This document shows positions 16,955 through 28,869 of a DNA stretch of 64,000 nucleotides, piece by piece (position 1 is the stretch's first letter; every line of letters starts with the position of its first letter). Position numbers and translations under genes: made by a program. The notes beneath the pieces were generated by a model. It made no database searches. It had not been told where the DNA came from and was given only the letters and a program-made list of their open reading frames with translations. This DNA is from Lucifuga dentata (taxonomy: Eukaryota; Chordata; Actinopteri; Ophidiiformes; Bythitidae): the NCBI GenBank assembly GCA_014773175.1, contig VXCM01000457.1:191976-255975 (forward strand), read 5' to 3'.

Positions 16955-17208
16955 TCATTTGATTTTAATGACATTCTTGTAGTTCTTGGTCAGTATTTCC
17001 AGGAGTTTGTATCTCCAGTCAAGGGCGTCTCCAACTTGGCGCAGCTCATGTGCGCAACACACAACGATGGCTGAATGATCTGCGGATTAAAGACAATGAG
17101 TTAAGAGTCTGTAGGCTCGTACAAAAATCATTTATAGATTATGGTAATACAAACAGGTAAAGTTCTGTCAGATAAGCCTGAATACTCACCTTGGCCAGTC
17201 ATTTTCAT
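16955..17208 (-). CDS. pmaip1: NOXA-like BH3-only apoptosis inducer, 47 aa in 2 exons
   Basis: Coding exons: 17208-17190 and 17079-16955. They are joined across a 110-bp GT-AG intron in phase 1 and give 47 residues plus TGA. NOXA is a BH3-only protein. It binds MCL1 and A1-type BCL2 relatives at mitochondria and frees BAX/BAK, downstream of p53 and of the integrated stress response. The BH3 core LRQVGDALDWRYKLL (about residues 19-33) carries the invariant L, G and D. The preceding CA and the following KLLEILTK match the layout of human NOXA (CATQLRR-GDKL, then KLLNLISK). Human NOXA is 54 residues, so the length fits. The start has A at -3, and ATGs occur at residues 1 and 3. The gene was found by joining exons, since each is too short to stand out. 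Its neighbour pstpip2 also has its human counterpart on 18q. Another BH3-only protein is possible but less likely, because there is no other domain. Confidence 0.88.
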
Positions 17209-17360
17209 CTTTCTAATGTGTTGAAAGGCGAGAGAACAGTTTTTCAGCATTGCCTCCACTCTGCTTATATAGCTCTGTAGTTACAGCTTGACAAGAAGGA
17301 ACAGGTTTGACCTATTGATAGCAGTGCAAGCTTAAATACTCCTGCCGGCTGACGTAAGTG
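17209..17360 (-). promoter_or_regulatory. pmaip1 core promoter: TATA box and CRE-like site
   Basis: On the minus strand a TATATAAG box (17271-17264) lies about 55 bp before the ATG, which suggests a 5' UTR of only some 25-35 nt. About 80 bp further upstream is TGACGTAA (17350-17357, written on the plus strand), a CREB/ATF-type site. Mammalian NOXA promoters respond to ATF/CREB factors through a proximal CRE. A full palindromic TGACGTCA lies further upstream at 18391-18398. I saw no convincing p53 element. Confidence 0.6.
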
Positions 17361-20300
17361 GAATCCCCTTCTATCGTGGCCAAATTCCTCTTCCTGGAGT
17401 GGCTCTGTTTACAGCATTAATCAGAAGTGTTACGTCAAATGATTTTACTTCACAGATTACAACGCATGCCTGTGTTTGTGGCAAATGCTGTTCTGTACAT
17501 TTAAATTGTTTTAATTAACAAAAGTGCCGATGTGATGGGGCTGTAAGGTTAAGCATCATTCAAAGGTAGAAATGTTGAATTGAATAGAGTCGTGTCAAAA
17601 TAGGTTTTTAAGGTCTCAAGTAGTATTTTCTGTTTCGTTTACTACATGCTTGCAACTCTGGATCTTTGGGTATTGACATTATGAGAGTATGCCAATATTT
17701 TAAAGGAGAAACATACATTAAAAGCCTTTAACTCAAAGTCAAAAACTTAATTCAGCTTTGTACCCTGAGTAAAAAAAATGTCTTATCCAACTGCAGCATC
17801 AACGAGCAAAGTTTAATCAGAGCAGAACTTTCTGGTTGCTCGATAGAAGCTCAGTGTTACACAAAAGAACTCACACTTACATAAGGACCCCATAAAAATT
17901 TATCAGGTATGTCAGGGTCTTTTAGGGAAATGGACAACAACAGCACACAGGAGCATCAACACCTGATTAGTGTCCTAATGGACTGATAAGATATTTGGAC
18001 ACAGTGGTGGTTTGTCAGATTTTACAGCACTGTTAGTGAATGTGTCACCCCCTCTGCCTTTATGGATTTTCATGAAACTATGCTAAAGATTGCTTTAATA
18101 TTAGGGCTGTGCGGTTGCTTACACACACAGAAAAACACTGGCACATCAACTGGTTGTCATTTACTTCATTTATGCAGTAACAGTGATGCATTTCATTTAA
18201 CCAGAACCACTTCTAATTTAATATCTTTTCATTATATTTCCAATAAATCCCCTTTGTAATAAGATGACAAATGATATTACGCAAAGTGCCTTTATTCTCT
18301 TAGCAGGAAGGCATGGTGGACAGGCTGAGGCATGCTCTGCCGCACCAGCAAAGAAGGGGAACTACAATGAAAAGCAACTGTGTGCAGTCGTGACGTCAGC
18401 TGTGTTGGATGAATATCCACCGCCTACGCCTTGATTCTATTTAACTTATGTGTTGTCAGACTATTGGTAGCTTTATGATGGACAAATGAGAAGAAAGAAT
18501 ACAAGCATCCAAGCAGATTTATTAGTATCTCCATATCTTCATTTGAACCAAATAACCAAGTACCTCAGCTGTTGTTGCAAAATCATCACATGGTCACTGA
18601 TCTCATGGTCACATGGTTTAGGTTCTACTGCTAATAGCAAGTTTCAAAGTTTTATTTATTTTTCACGTGCAGCCATAGCAGTGCTGTAAAACAATGGTTT
18701 TTTCTTTGGGTTTTACAACAGGACTTTTATTACCATGTGCTAATGTTAGTGCCAAGAGCAGAGGGTGTTTTCAATTTGTATATGAACCAAGCGTGCTTCT
18801 GTTATTATCCTGTTATCATAAGTCTGTATGTGTTTTGTCGTGTGATATTTTGTATGACAACAAATGTTTTTGGATGTGTTCTGAAAATTATCTACATAAT
18901 CAGATCTCTGAAACTAGGACAGGCACCACAAATGTGGGTGCACCTTTGTGAGAAAGGATAAAAAAAAAAAAAAACAACGTACAGTATTTTCAAAGTATGA
19001 AAAGTGATCCATGTTGAACATAATATGCAGGTGAGCAACAAAAGCATCAGGTTTATCTCCTTCAAATACTTATCTTCATGTGAACTGTAGGCCTTATTAA
19101 CCACCTTACAAAGTATTTCAATGAAATGTTCATCTGATCCTGAGATTCAGTATCTCAGTATGTTTCTTCAGAATGAAGCATTTGTTTTTATTATCTATCA
19201 AGTATTGAAATTTTGGAAAATATTGGATAAATGGATAGATGTGGATAATCTCAACAAGGTGTGAGGGAAAGTTGAGGCCAGGAGGCATCTTAGTGGTCAA
19301 TAGGTAGTGACTAATCTTTCAAGCAGGGAAAGTTCTTCTTTCATCCACCATAAAACCACTGTTACGTTTATGTGACTTAAACTAATTTTATTTTTGACAA
19401 AAACATTTTTTTTTCCCAATGATCACATTTATAGTGCTCTTCAAAAGTGTGAAATAACCAGCGGTGGGTCCATCTTGCAAACTCATTTTGTGCATCCAAA
19501 TCATTGTGAAAATCCCAGTGTTTCTAATGATACCAAATATGACAGGATCAATTTTAGGAAAATGTGTATAAATTAATGTATGACATCTCTACAGTATTTC
19601 CATTTGGCATAACAATGTCACATTGTGACATGTATTTATATAACAAGAAACAAGTTAACTTGCTGTAATTGAAATAAAAGGGAAAATCAAGAGTTTTAAG
19701 AGGTCAACTGTACAGTAAATGGCAACATTACTTGTCAATACCTCCAACAATCACTAGAGGGCAGCACACTCAAGCATAGAGAATACGTTCATTTTGGTTC
19801 AGTTCAGCTTTATAATCAAATGTTTAAAACACAGGTGTTAAAAACACTGAGATGCTTAGTCACAGCCGCCCACTTATACATGATCACATAAACAGAAAAA
19901 AAGACATAAAAACCATGGGAGAAAAATAATATACACACCTAAGACCATACAAAAGAGCATAGCATAAAATTATCTAAAGTGCTATAGTGCAGTCATAGAA
20001 AAAGTCTTGTCACATCTGTTTTTGATTATTGAGAATCTTGAGAATTTTATGGAGAACACTGAGAATTTCACTTGACATACTGTAATCCTATTGAGTTTAC
20101 CTATTAAATTGATGGCTAAATGCTTAATAAGAGCACACCTGTGTCTGCATCAGCTCTGTGTATTAAATTACTTGAATAATCCTGTGTTTATGTTTACATA
20201 TTGAATATTGTACAGGTGTGTTGATACACCTGTACAATATTCATTGGCAATGTGTATTTTAATCCTATTTATCATTATTTTATTTGTTTATTTACACAAT

Positions 20301-20440
20301 CTGATTACAGTCATGTAAATACTCCAAATTCAAAGATTGTCAGCACAAATGTAGACTAATTGTTGATAATTTAATTTTAGGCTATAATGGGAGACTGGCA
20401 CTGGATAGTCACTTTGCATAGGCTGTTATAACGTTTTCAG
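17361..20440. other. intergenic stretch between pmaip1 and pstpip2
   Basis: The two genes point away from each other here. I recognise no coding exon. The stretch holds a palindromic CRE (18391-18398), A- and T-rich unique sequence and an 18-bp perfect hairpin (20202-20243). Confidence 0.55.
20202..20243. repeat. perfect 18-bp inverted repeat with 6-base loop
   Basis: The left arm, 20202-20219 (TGAATATTGTACAGGTGT), and the right arm, 20226-20243, are exact reverse complements around the loop GTTGAT. It lies about 340 bp upstream of the pstpip2 start codon. Its role is unknown. Confidence 0.95.
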
Positions 20441-20447
20441 TTTTGTT

Positions 20448-20483
20448 TCTCTCTCTCTCTCTCTCTGACACACACACACACAC
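20448..20483. repeat. compound (CT)n(CA)n microsatellite
   Basis: A CT run passes into a CA run about 100 bp before the pstpip2 start codon, probably in its promoter or 5' UTR. Confidence 0.95.
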
Positions 20484-20582
20484 GCCTGATCCAGCCCACT
20501 CTGTGGTTTATGGTCACTGCCTCACAGTCACTTCACAGACCTTCAGTACTGTAACTCTGTTCTCCAGCTCCATTAACCAATT

Positions 20583-22575
20583 ATGAAAAATCTTCATTTT
20601 AAGGACTACTTTTGGGTAAGTTATGTGATCATGTTTTGAGTTTATTTACTGTATGTATTAATTATTGTAAATAATCATAGTTTTGGATAGAAATAAGCAA
20701 TTTCATTGTGTTTTTACGGCAGCTTTTAAAGTTGGGATGCTTTAGATATATCTCATCAACTCTCCGAAACCTCAGCCAAATCCTGGTTGGGTGTATTATT
20801 AATGCTATTTATTTCCATATACATATTCAAAATACTTAAATCATTTACATACATGGAATTTATTACTTGTATGAAGATAGACGGCCATGTAAACCGATGA
20901 TTTTGACATCAAGTTGGTCAGGATGATTAGAGTCTGTCACCCTCAGCACACCCAAATTATGGGGGATTGCAGATCCAAACATCAATTTACACTCTGCCTT
21001 AAAGATGATAGTTGCAGCTGTGTTGGCTCTCTGTGTTTATGTCTGAGTGTGTAGACGCCTGAGAAACTCCTTTGTGCAAAATTAACATGTTCAAACAGAC
21101 GTCAGGACAGCTTTTAGGAAGGAAGAAGTACTCAAATACAATGGAAAAATACAAGCTACAGTCCTGCATTCAAAAATCAATTGAAGTGAAAGTAAATATC
21201 TTATTAAATGTAAACTATACTCAAATATCCAAAGTAAAAGTACTCATTGTGAATAACCATCCTTGTGAGAGTGTTAGAGTTTTTATGAATTAACATGTAT
21301 CTGGTATACATTAATGCATTAATATTGAAAATGCAAGATTTTTCATTACATACTTTCCCTCTGAAATGTAGTGGATAGTAGAAAGTATACAAAATGGAAA
21401 TACTCAAGTACAAGTACTAGAAAATTGTACAATAAATAATGCAATCTTTGTATAAATGTACTCCAAGTTACTATGGTTTGTAATAAACCATACCTCTTTT
21501 TAAAGTTATAACTTGTATAGTATATCTATAAATTTACTATAAACTGGACATATAATCTAAACAAATAACTACACTGCAACGCAAGCAAGGACGATGAACA
21601 AAATATGACTTTATTTTAACATTTAATTTGCATTTTATTGACAGAACTCTGACCTGACCAGCACAGCAGGCTATGATGCCATCATCCAATACCTGCATGA
21701 TGGCAAGAGAACATGCAAAGAGGTGGAGGACTTCATGAAGGCCAGGTAACGAGGTGCTTAAACACAGGACATGATGTCATTTGTATGTGCCAATCATGCA
21801 GAAATATCTCTACTTTATTTCTGCTTTAACTCAGAAACACTGAATTCTAGTTCTGAGTTTTTGGGGAATATAACTTGTGCTGTACAAAAGCTATGTAGTG
21901 CATTTATCAGTCAACATAATAGCTTGGCAATTAAATACACTGAAGTGAAATTTAAGACATGAAAATAATTATAGAGTGAAGAGGAAATGGAGAGGTCACA
22001 GACTACAAAATAGGCAAAGTAAATATCGCTTTACAAGGATAAAGTTTCCTGCTTTCATTCTAAAAAAAAATTATAGAATGTAACTTAGAGGCAACAAGGG
22101 AAAGAATGAGAGGAGGAACAGGAGTTCAGTATAAATACAATGCATAACGGAGTAAGAAATCTTCAGTTTCTTGTTGGAGAAAGATTTATAAATGATTTAG
22201 AAAAGTTATAGCATGTCATATTTGGTCAAAAATGTTGTCTCAGGGATGCAATGCAACAACAGGGATAAATAATCGGCCAAAATTATCAGTTCTGTGAAAG
22301 CTTATGCAAACAAACAGACACTATTAACTGTAGCATACAGTGAAAGATGAAAATTCTCTGAAGTCTTTTTGTTATGCATACTAAAATATTGTTACAGATG
22401 AGCCATATTTTTTTCTTGCACACTGCTGCATCATGATAAACCAGCTGGAAATGAATTCTGTAAATACACTACACATAACTTGCAGGGCTGCAACTCCAAT
22501 GTGTCATCAGTTTGATATTAGAAGTTTCCTTCTTCCTCATTTAATAATTAATCTGTTCTTTCTGCCTCACACACA

Positions 22576-22613
<38 letters not shown>

Positions 22614-25600
22614 TACTCATACATGTAAATTTGGCAGCAGTCACTTCAAATAAGAAGCAATGAAACTATTGATTCTGTGAAGAAACATGGTTATTGTGTC
22701 AGGAAAAAAAAATACATGGAATTATAAATATAGCAAAAGGGGATATTACATAATAACACAACTGAAAGTTCCATGTAAGAATGAAAATTCCCAAAAAGAA
22801 CAAGATACAGCACTGAAAGGTGCAGCAATAATGTGTTTGTGCAGAAACGCAAGCATACATTTGCACTGAATGCTATGGCAACAACTTATAGAAATACACA
22901 CAGATTAATGCACAGAAACTTTCCTCTGCAGGTTCATTGATTTGATAATTCTACATCCTGCCTTCACACAGAAAGGCCTCATTGCGTTTGCGGAGTATTT
23001 GAATATCACAGACTTTTGGACTCATTATGCAGACTCATAAAATGATAACGAATCAGGACATGCTGGCTAGATTTAGTTACAGCATGTGATTTCCTGCATC
23101 TTCATACGCAGAAGCATTTTTATATTTTGCCCCAGTTTTCTTCCTAGTAACATTTCAGAGCCAAACATGATATTGTAATGTGATTGGCCATGCACAGGAG
23201 ATTCCTTGAATACCAAATCAGCATTTTTGACAACATGTATGTCAGTAAACATGCCATGCTGTCCTTGTTTGCGCAAGTAAACTAACATTTCATATCTCAA
23301 TGTCTACTACAATTTCTGAAAATATAATGTGACAAAGTTTTACGATGTACATAAATTATTCTGCAATTCATAAACTAACTGCCCTGTTCTCTTACTTTCT
23401 TTGTGAGTTTAACATACCACAGACTCATCTGTGATCAGAATTTTCTGTTGTGTGTCTGGTTGTTTCTATCAGAGCATCTATTGAAGAGAAATATGCCAAA
23501 GATCTCCTCGGTTTATCCAAGAAGGTGTGTGGACACAACGAGATGAAGTAAGCAGCTGTGGTGTTGAGATGCCATATTCATGTCGTATGTATTTGTGGAT
23601 GCGTTTTAAATACATTAAAGTAAAATAATGCAGCATCAAAAGGTAGATAGTGCGTGTTAATGTTGTCATGTCATCAGCAAGTTAAGTTCCCATTCTGGTC
23701 ACATGAGGATTGTGGCTTTGCATCTATTTCTGTCTGGAATGTTTTGGGGAGGGAAGAGGATGGAAGACTGAGGTCGGGAGTGTGAAAAATGGCACATTAA
23801 TGATTTAATTGGTTATAATAACTGGTATTATTATAATATAATAATTGGTGATAATAAAATGTGAAGCCATCAGTATTTTCACTATAGTCAATATTTCACT
23901 ACATCAATCATAATCAATTTGGGAGGTCAACTTTCTCTCATAACTTTCTTTCATATTGTTTTTCAAGCACATTAAAAAGATCCCTGGACATGTTCAAATT
24001 ACGTAAGTGCCTAAATTCTTGATTCAGCTTAATGTTTATGTCCCATGCTGCCATTATGTATGTGCCACTTCATGTTTTCCTTCATGTTTCCAATATAGAG
24101 ACTGAACATGTGAGTCTTTCACACCTACAACTGGCGCAGAGCATGAGGGAGGAAGTCAAGAAACTGGAGGACTTCAGAGAAAAACAAAAAGAAATCTGTA
24201 AAAAGGTTGGCAGTCACCTCGTAGCTGTGATTCGCCAACACAAAGTGAAGTTGGCAACTAAATTTGACTGTCGTTACAGATAGAACAACAGATGGATGCT
24301 CTCTACAAACAGAAGGCTGCACAGTTTAAGAAAACAATGGAGGTGAGCGAAATGTCAGCCTATTTGTTACAGGACCCGGGTCACATGAGGGATTCATGTC
24401 AAACAGTGACTTGAGTAAATTGTAAAATATGTTCCGTTTACATATAAAAGCTAAAATGCTCCTGTGCTATCTCTGACCAAATGAAAAAAGAAGTATATAA
24501 ATTAACTGTAAGTGGCACCATATAATCTGTTTGTGATTCATTTCAGAGCAGTTTCAGTTGTGTAATGAAGAACTTGCCATGCTTGTCTCATCCGTGTTCT
24601 TCCTCTTCAATGGGGGAAGTTCTATCAACCAGTCTGGGAAGTGAAGCACAGAGCATCTTTTAACACATTAAAATAAGAGGAAGTAAATGTCATGCATTAT
24701 AAAAATCTAAATAGCAAATCATCATACAAACGTCTGTCATCATAATCAGCATCAGCAGATGCATGCAGGAGTCTAGAAGTGCACAAAGAATGAATCTACT
24801 CACAGTCCGCTTATGTTAATGCTGCTCTTATTTTACATTATGTATGGATAGAAAACTGTTTTCATCATGATGCACTGAAAATCTCTCATGCTATGATTAC
24901 ATGTGCCGCTGTTCCCAGTCAAAGAAGACCTATGACCAGAAGTGTCGAGAGAAAGAAGAAGCAGATCAGAATGTGAACCGAAACACCAACACCAATACCA
25001 AGCACATAGAGAAGGTACAACAGCAAAAGTGAACCTTACACCACCTAAAGCAGAACATATGTTCTACTATGGACATGAGTATATATATATGTATGAGATG
25101 TATGAGTATACAGTATGTGAGTATATTCATTGGTCTTGAATGGGAGTTGTGTTTTTTGGCCTGTACCGTCTGTTTTACTATTTGCCTGTGCGATCAGAAT
25201 ATTTAAAAAAGATATGCATGGATTTGGAGGATTTTTTTTGTAAAGACTGGTCAAGAACCCTCATAGCAGCTGACCATAGTGGATGTGGGGTGGTGGCTTC
25301 TCACATAAACCCCATTTAAAGGACCATACCATCCATTTTGCATGTTTGAGCCTAATACATTCAATTTTCATAGATGTTACATTACTGACAACCATTTTCC
25401 ATCAGATAAAACCATATTTCAGCTTTCCTTATATTTTGCAAAATCGCTTAATCTTTCAAAAGTAAATATTCAAGCGATACACCTACTTTAAAAATCGATG
25501 TTTTTCCTGCTAATAGTTACGCAGCCTTATGAAGGTATGGTTGTTTAAATTTTTTGATAAACGCACGTCTTCTTTTGGGACTATATTCCCCGGTGGAGAT

Positions 25601-26836
25601 ATACATTCACTCCACACTTTTTATTTCACTTAAATGCTAAAATTACGTAACTTTGAAAAAACCTGAATACGTCTTGTTTGCAATGATGGATTACCTATTT
25701 CAAAAACGTTTCAAGTATCAACAAGCTGATTTTAATAGCATACCAGAATGAACTGAAACCAATGGAGGAAAAAATTTGTAATTCACTGTTCCAGTAGTAT
25801 GCTTTGGGAAATGATTGTCAGTAATGTTACGTGTATGAAAACTGAATATATTAAGCTCAAACATGCAAAATGGCCAGTATGGTCCTTTAACTTATGAATG
25901 GAGTCACACAATCAGTCAAACTTTACCTGACAAACTTTGGAGACACAGGAATGCTAATTAATGCTCGTGTGTCCTCTCATCATTTTCAGCTCAACACAAA
26001 AGCACAACAAGCAAAACAGAATGCAGAAGAAGCAGGTAAATCTAGACCGGCCTACTACAGACATGCTTAATCAATGCCAGATCACAAGCTGGCTAGGCAC
26101 TGCACATTTTATGATAAGATAAGCATGCGAGGGGTACTCTTAGATTAGACACAAAGCCAGTCTACTTTGAATGAGTTCTATTAATATATCTTATCTTATA
26201 TCATAAAAGGCACCTGTGTATCTGCCGTATTTTCATATACAGATGCTGCATGTGTTTGATTTGCAGACCAGATATACCTGCAGAACGTGACCACATTAGG
26301 AAAGGTTAGAGATGAGTGGCTAAAGGAACACGTCAACACCTGTGAGGTAAAACTCTCAAAGATCTGACCTATAAAAAACTTAATGTAAAAGTAATATAAA
26401 GATCTGAATGTTTCTATCCATGTTTTTTTTTTTTTTTCCACAGATCTTTGAAAAACAGGCAATGGAGCGTATCAGTGTTCTGAGGAACACAGTTTGGACT
26501 CATCTCAACCAGCTTTCCCAGCAGTGTGTTACCAGTGACGAGGTGTGTCACACACATACTCAGACAAACTCTGCCAGTCTATCCATAAAGGAGACACATC
26601 ACTGTACTTCTCATTGACCTTGTTTAATACATTTCTGTGCATGTGTGTGTGTGTGTGTGTCTGTGTATAGTTGTATGAGGACGTGAGAAAATCACTGGAA
26701 CAATGTGATGTCCAGGAAGATATTGAACACTTTGTAAATCTCAGACGGACCGGCGATAAACCACCAGGTATAAATGCAATCACAGATAACACCATCTCCT
26801 ATAGCTATATTGGAATCTAACACACACGTCTCAACA

Positions 26837-26879
<43 letters not shown>

Positions 26880-27454
26880 CTGATGATTGATATATTACTG
26901 TAACACTTTTCTTTCTTTTTCAGTCAGTATGTGATCTTATCTGTTTCCTTCAAACAGCTCCAGTTATGTATGAGAACTTTTACACTGGTCAGAGAGCTCC
27001 AACTGTAGCTCCACCCTCTAGACAGCCTCCACCAATCATCAGGTGACATTTGTCCATCCATCCATGTGTCCATACTCCCATTTAACCTCGAGTAGTTCTT
27101 AATTCCGTTTCATATTCATTATCCTTTCTTATGAATATGCAGGAGGGGGCCGTTACCTGATCCAACAAACAGCAGAGGTGTGTTATTTTTGAACTGTGAC
27201 CTCATATATGATGGATGATACTTGGGAAATATAAGATTTATGACTATACAGTTTAACAACAAGTATTTCTGGTCTGGAATCGGTGTTCGTGGTGTCGTTA
27301 TCACCAAAGTGGCTGTTGCACGCTCTACTGTATATTCATTCTTCTACCTTTGCTTTTCATGGTTAACCACAATACTTTGACCTCTACTTCTGTTGCAGCT
27401 AATACAACCTACACAGCAGTACAGGAACCAGGCTACAGCATTATCCACTTCTAA
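20583..27454 (+). CDS. pstpip2: PSTPIP2, F-BAR membrane-cytoskeleton adaptor (14 exons, 335 aa)
   Basis: Coding exons: 20583-20615, 21645-21745, 23473-23547, 23968-24002, 24099-24205, 24280-24342, 24919-25014, 25990-26035, 26267-26346, 26444-26542, 26671-26767, 26958-27042, 27143-27177, 27399-27454. The phases close exactly at 1008 bases. The product bends and tubulates membrane and restrains macrophage, neutrophil and osteoclast activation by recruiting PEST-type tyrosine phosphatases and SHIP1. Residues 1-270 form an F-BAR domain (TGYDxIIQ-like start, the LQLAQSMREEVKKLEDFREK helix, SKKTYDQKC). The PEST-phosphatase-binding tryptophan falls in NTVWTHLNQLSQQC, at about residue 230. The tail is short and proline-rich (PPAPVMYENFY, then RRGPLP) and ends with tyrosines (TYTAVQEPGYSIIHF). 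The lack of an SH3 domain and the length (human PSTPIP2 has 334 aa) separate it from PSTPIP1. It converges on dhx29. Confidence 0.95.
22566..22613. repeat. compound (CT)n(CA)n microsatellite in pstpip2 intron 2
   Basis: A CT run (about 22575-22590) passes into a CA run (to 22613). Confidence 0.95.
25316..25890. mobile_element. TTAA-flanked MITE copy A, near full length
   Basis: The element proper is 25320-25886 (567 bp), flanked by TTAA at 25316-25319 and 25887-25890. The ends AGGACCATACC and GTATGGTCCT are inverted repeats, and the similarity extends for about 95 bp inward on each side (TTTTGCATGTTTGAGC, then TTTTCATA, then TTACTGACAA). It has no coding capacity, so it is a non-autonomous DNA transposon. 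It sits in pstpip2 intron 7. The TTAA target duplication fits piggyBac or Kolobok-type elements; I cannot assign the superfamily from the ends. Confidence 0.85.
26643..26664. repeat. (TG)n microsatellite beside the pstpip2 exon 11 acceptor
   Basis: A short TG run ends seven bases before the acceptor AG at 26669-26670, within the region where the polypyrimidine tract is expected. Confidence 0.9.
26839..26876. repeat. (CA)n microsatellite in pstpip2 intron 11
   Basis: About 19 uninterrupted CA units. Confidence 0.97.
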
Positions 27455-28869
27455 CCAGGGAAGATAAACCGGAGGCTGGATAATAAAGTATCATGTTTTC
27501 CTCTTTGGTGGTTTCCCTGCAAGATAGTTTTGCCAGATGACAAACACTGTGCATATACACATTTTTGTATGACTTTGGTATATTGATTGTGTCACTGTGT
27601 TCTAAACAGTACATTAATGTCAACATTGCATCATCAGGTTCTTGTGTGTGAATCACAAAAGGCTGAAATGAAGATTTTGCACAGCAGACATTTAACAATG
27701 ATAAGCAAGAAATTAACACATAAATTCACATTCATATAACTGCTGCGTAAATTCCAGTTTTCATGGCCACCATCAGGAGATATTTTACACAGAGAATGTA
27801 TTAATTTTTCTATTGATACCATACAAGGATCTTCATTAAGCATAATCACATCTTAGTTTATACACAATTAAGTAGTTCTAATTTTAACCCTGATATTTAC
27901 TGAATAAGACATAACATTATCTCTTGACTTATTTTCATTTCCTCTCAATTGAAAGTAGCAGGTCACCTGATAGTGATCATGTGATTGGAGCATAAAGTCT
28001 TATTTACAACCTATTAATCTATAGCATACAGTCATAAAAGTACAGTCATAGAAGTTACAGGTCCTGTTTTTCCTCCAGAAGATAATGTCTAATTTTCTAA
28101 ATTACTAAACCTGCACTCTGTAGTACATTTTAATATTTGTTAGTGAGGTTTGTCTGCTTAGTATAAGATCATTTCCATCATAGTAAAGTTACTTTAGATA
28201 ATTTACTGTAAGCTCTAGAAACATTACTGTCATTAAAATGCACATATAACTTAAACATTGATTACAGGTATTTTTGCAGTAAGAGAGAACTTTTACTTTG
28301 TTGTATTTAATACTTATATGGACATGATTTCTAGAAAATAGCATAAACTGTAATTACATTTGATAGTGCAGCAGTAAAAAGAAATTTCATACTCTGTACT
28401 GGCGTGAAGAAGGTGGTGTGTGTGTGTGGGATATTATACTAAAACAGACTCAGCAGCTCCAGCGATGTATTTCATCAAATAAATAAAGTCAGAGTTTGCA
28501 GTAGGCTTGGAAGCATTTGTCAGCAGCTTCCTGCTGCTGTTAATGTCACCATTCCATTTCAGTTTCCTCATTGCATTTCCTTATCCGCTGACCCTGTATA
28601 AGCACTATCTACTATCAAATAAGCATGAAAGTGTACAAAGTTCTAATAAAAATGAATACAGCTTATTTATTCAACACATCTGGCAACATCTTTATCTCAC
28701 AAATCGTTTTTCTTTGTGACTTTCAAGATGTTTCTCTACATTTCGTTTTATACTGTCCTCCTCAGTGTGAGTAATATCTCATGTTCCACTGTTTCATGTT
28801 CCATAGCGTAAGAAGAGATGCTGGCATGCAGGTTTATCATTGGCAAATCTCTCCTCTGACAGGTTGATA
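27455..28869. other. convergent 3' region of pstpip2 and dhx29
   Basis: This lies between two stop codons on opposite strands and holds no coding exon. Plus-strand AATAAA occurs at 27482-27487, only 28 bases after the pstpip2 stop, and again near 28480-28488. A minus-strand AATAAA (TTTATT at 28666-28671) is a good candidate for the dhx29 poly(A) signal, about 200 bases past its stop. Confidence 0.6.

Noticed and set aside
17280..17330. p53 response element near pmaip1
   Set aside because: The best half-site (AAGCTTGCAC on the minus strand) breaks the RRRCWWGYYY rule and has no partner half-site at usual spacing.
25316..25890. MITE repeats as a CRISPR-like or tandem array
   Set aside because: Copies are dispersed, in both orientations, of 450-580 bp with inverted ends and TTAA flanks. 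They are transposons in a eukaryotic genome.
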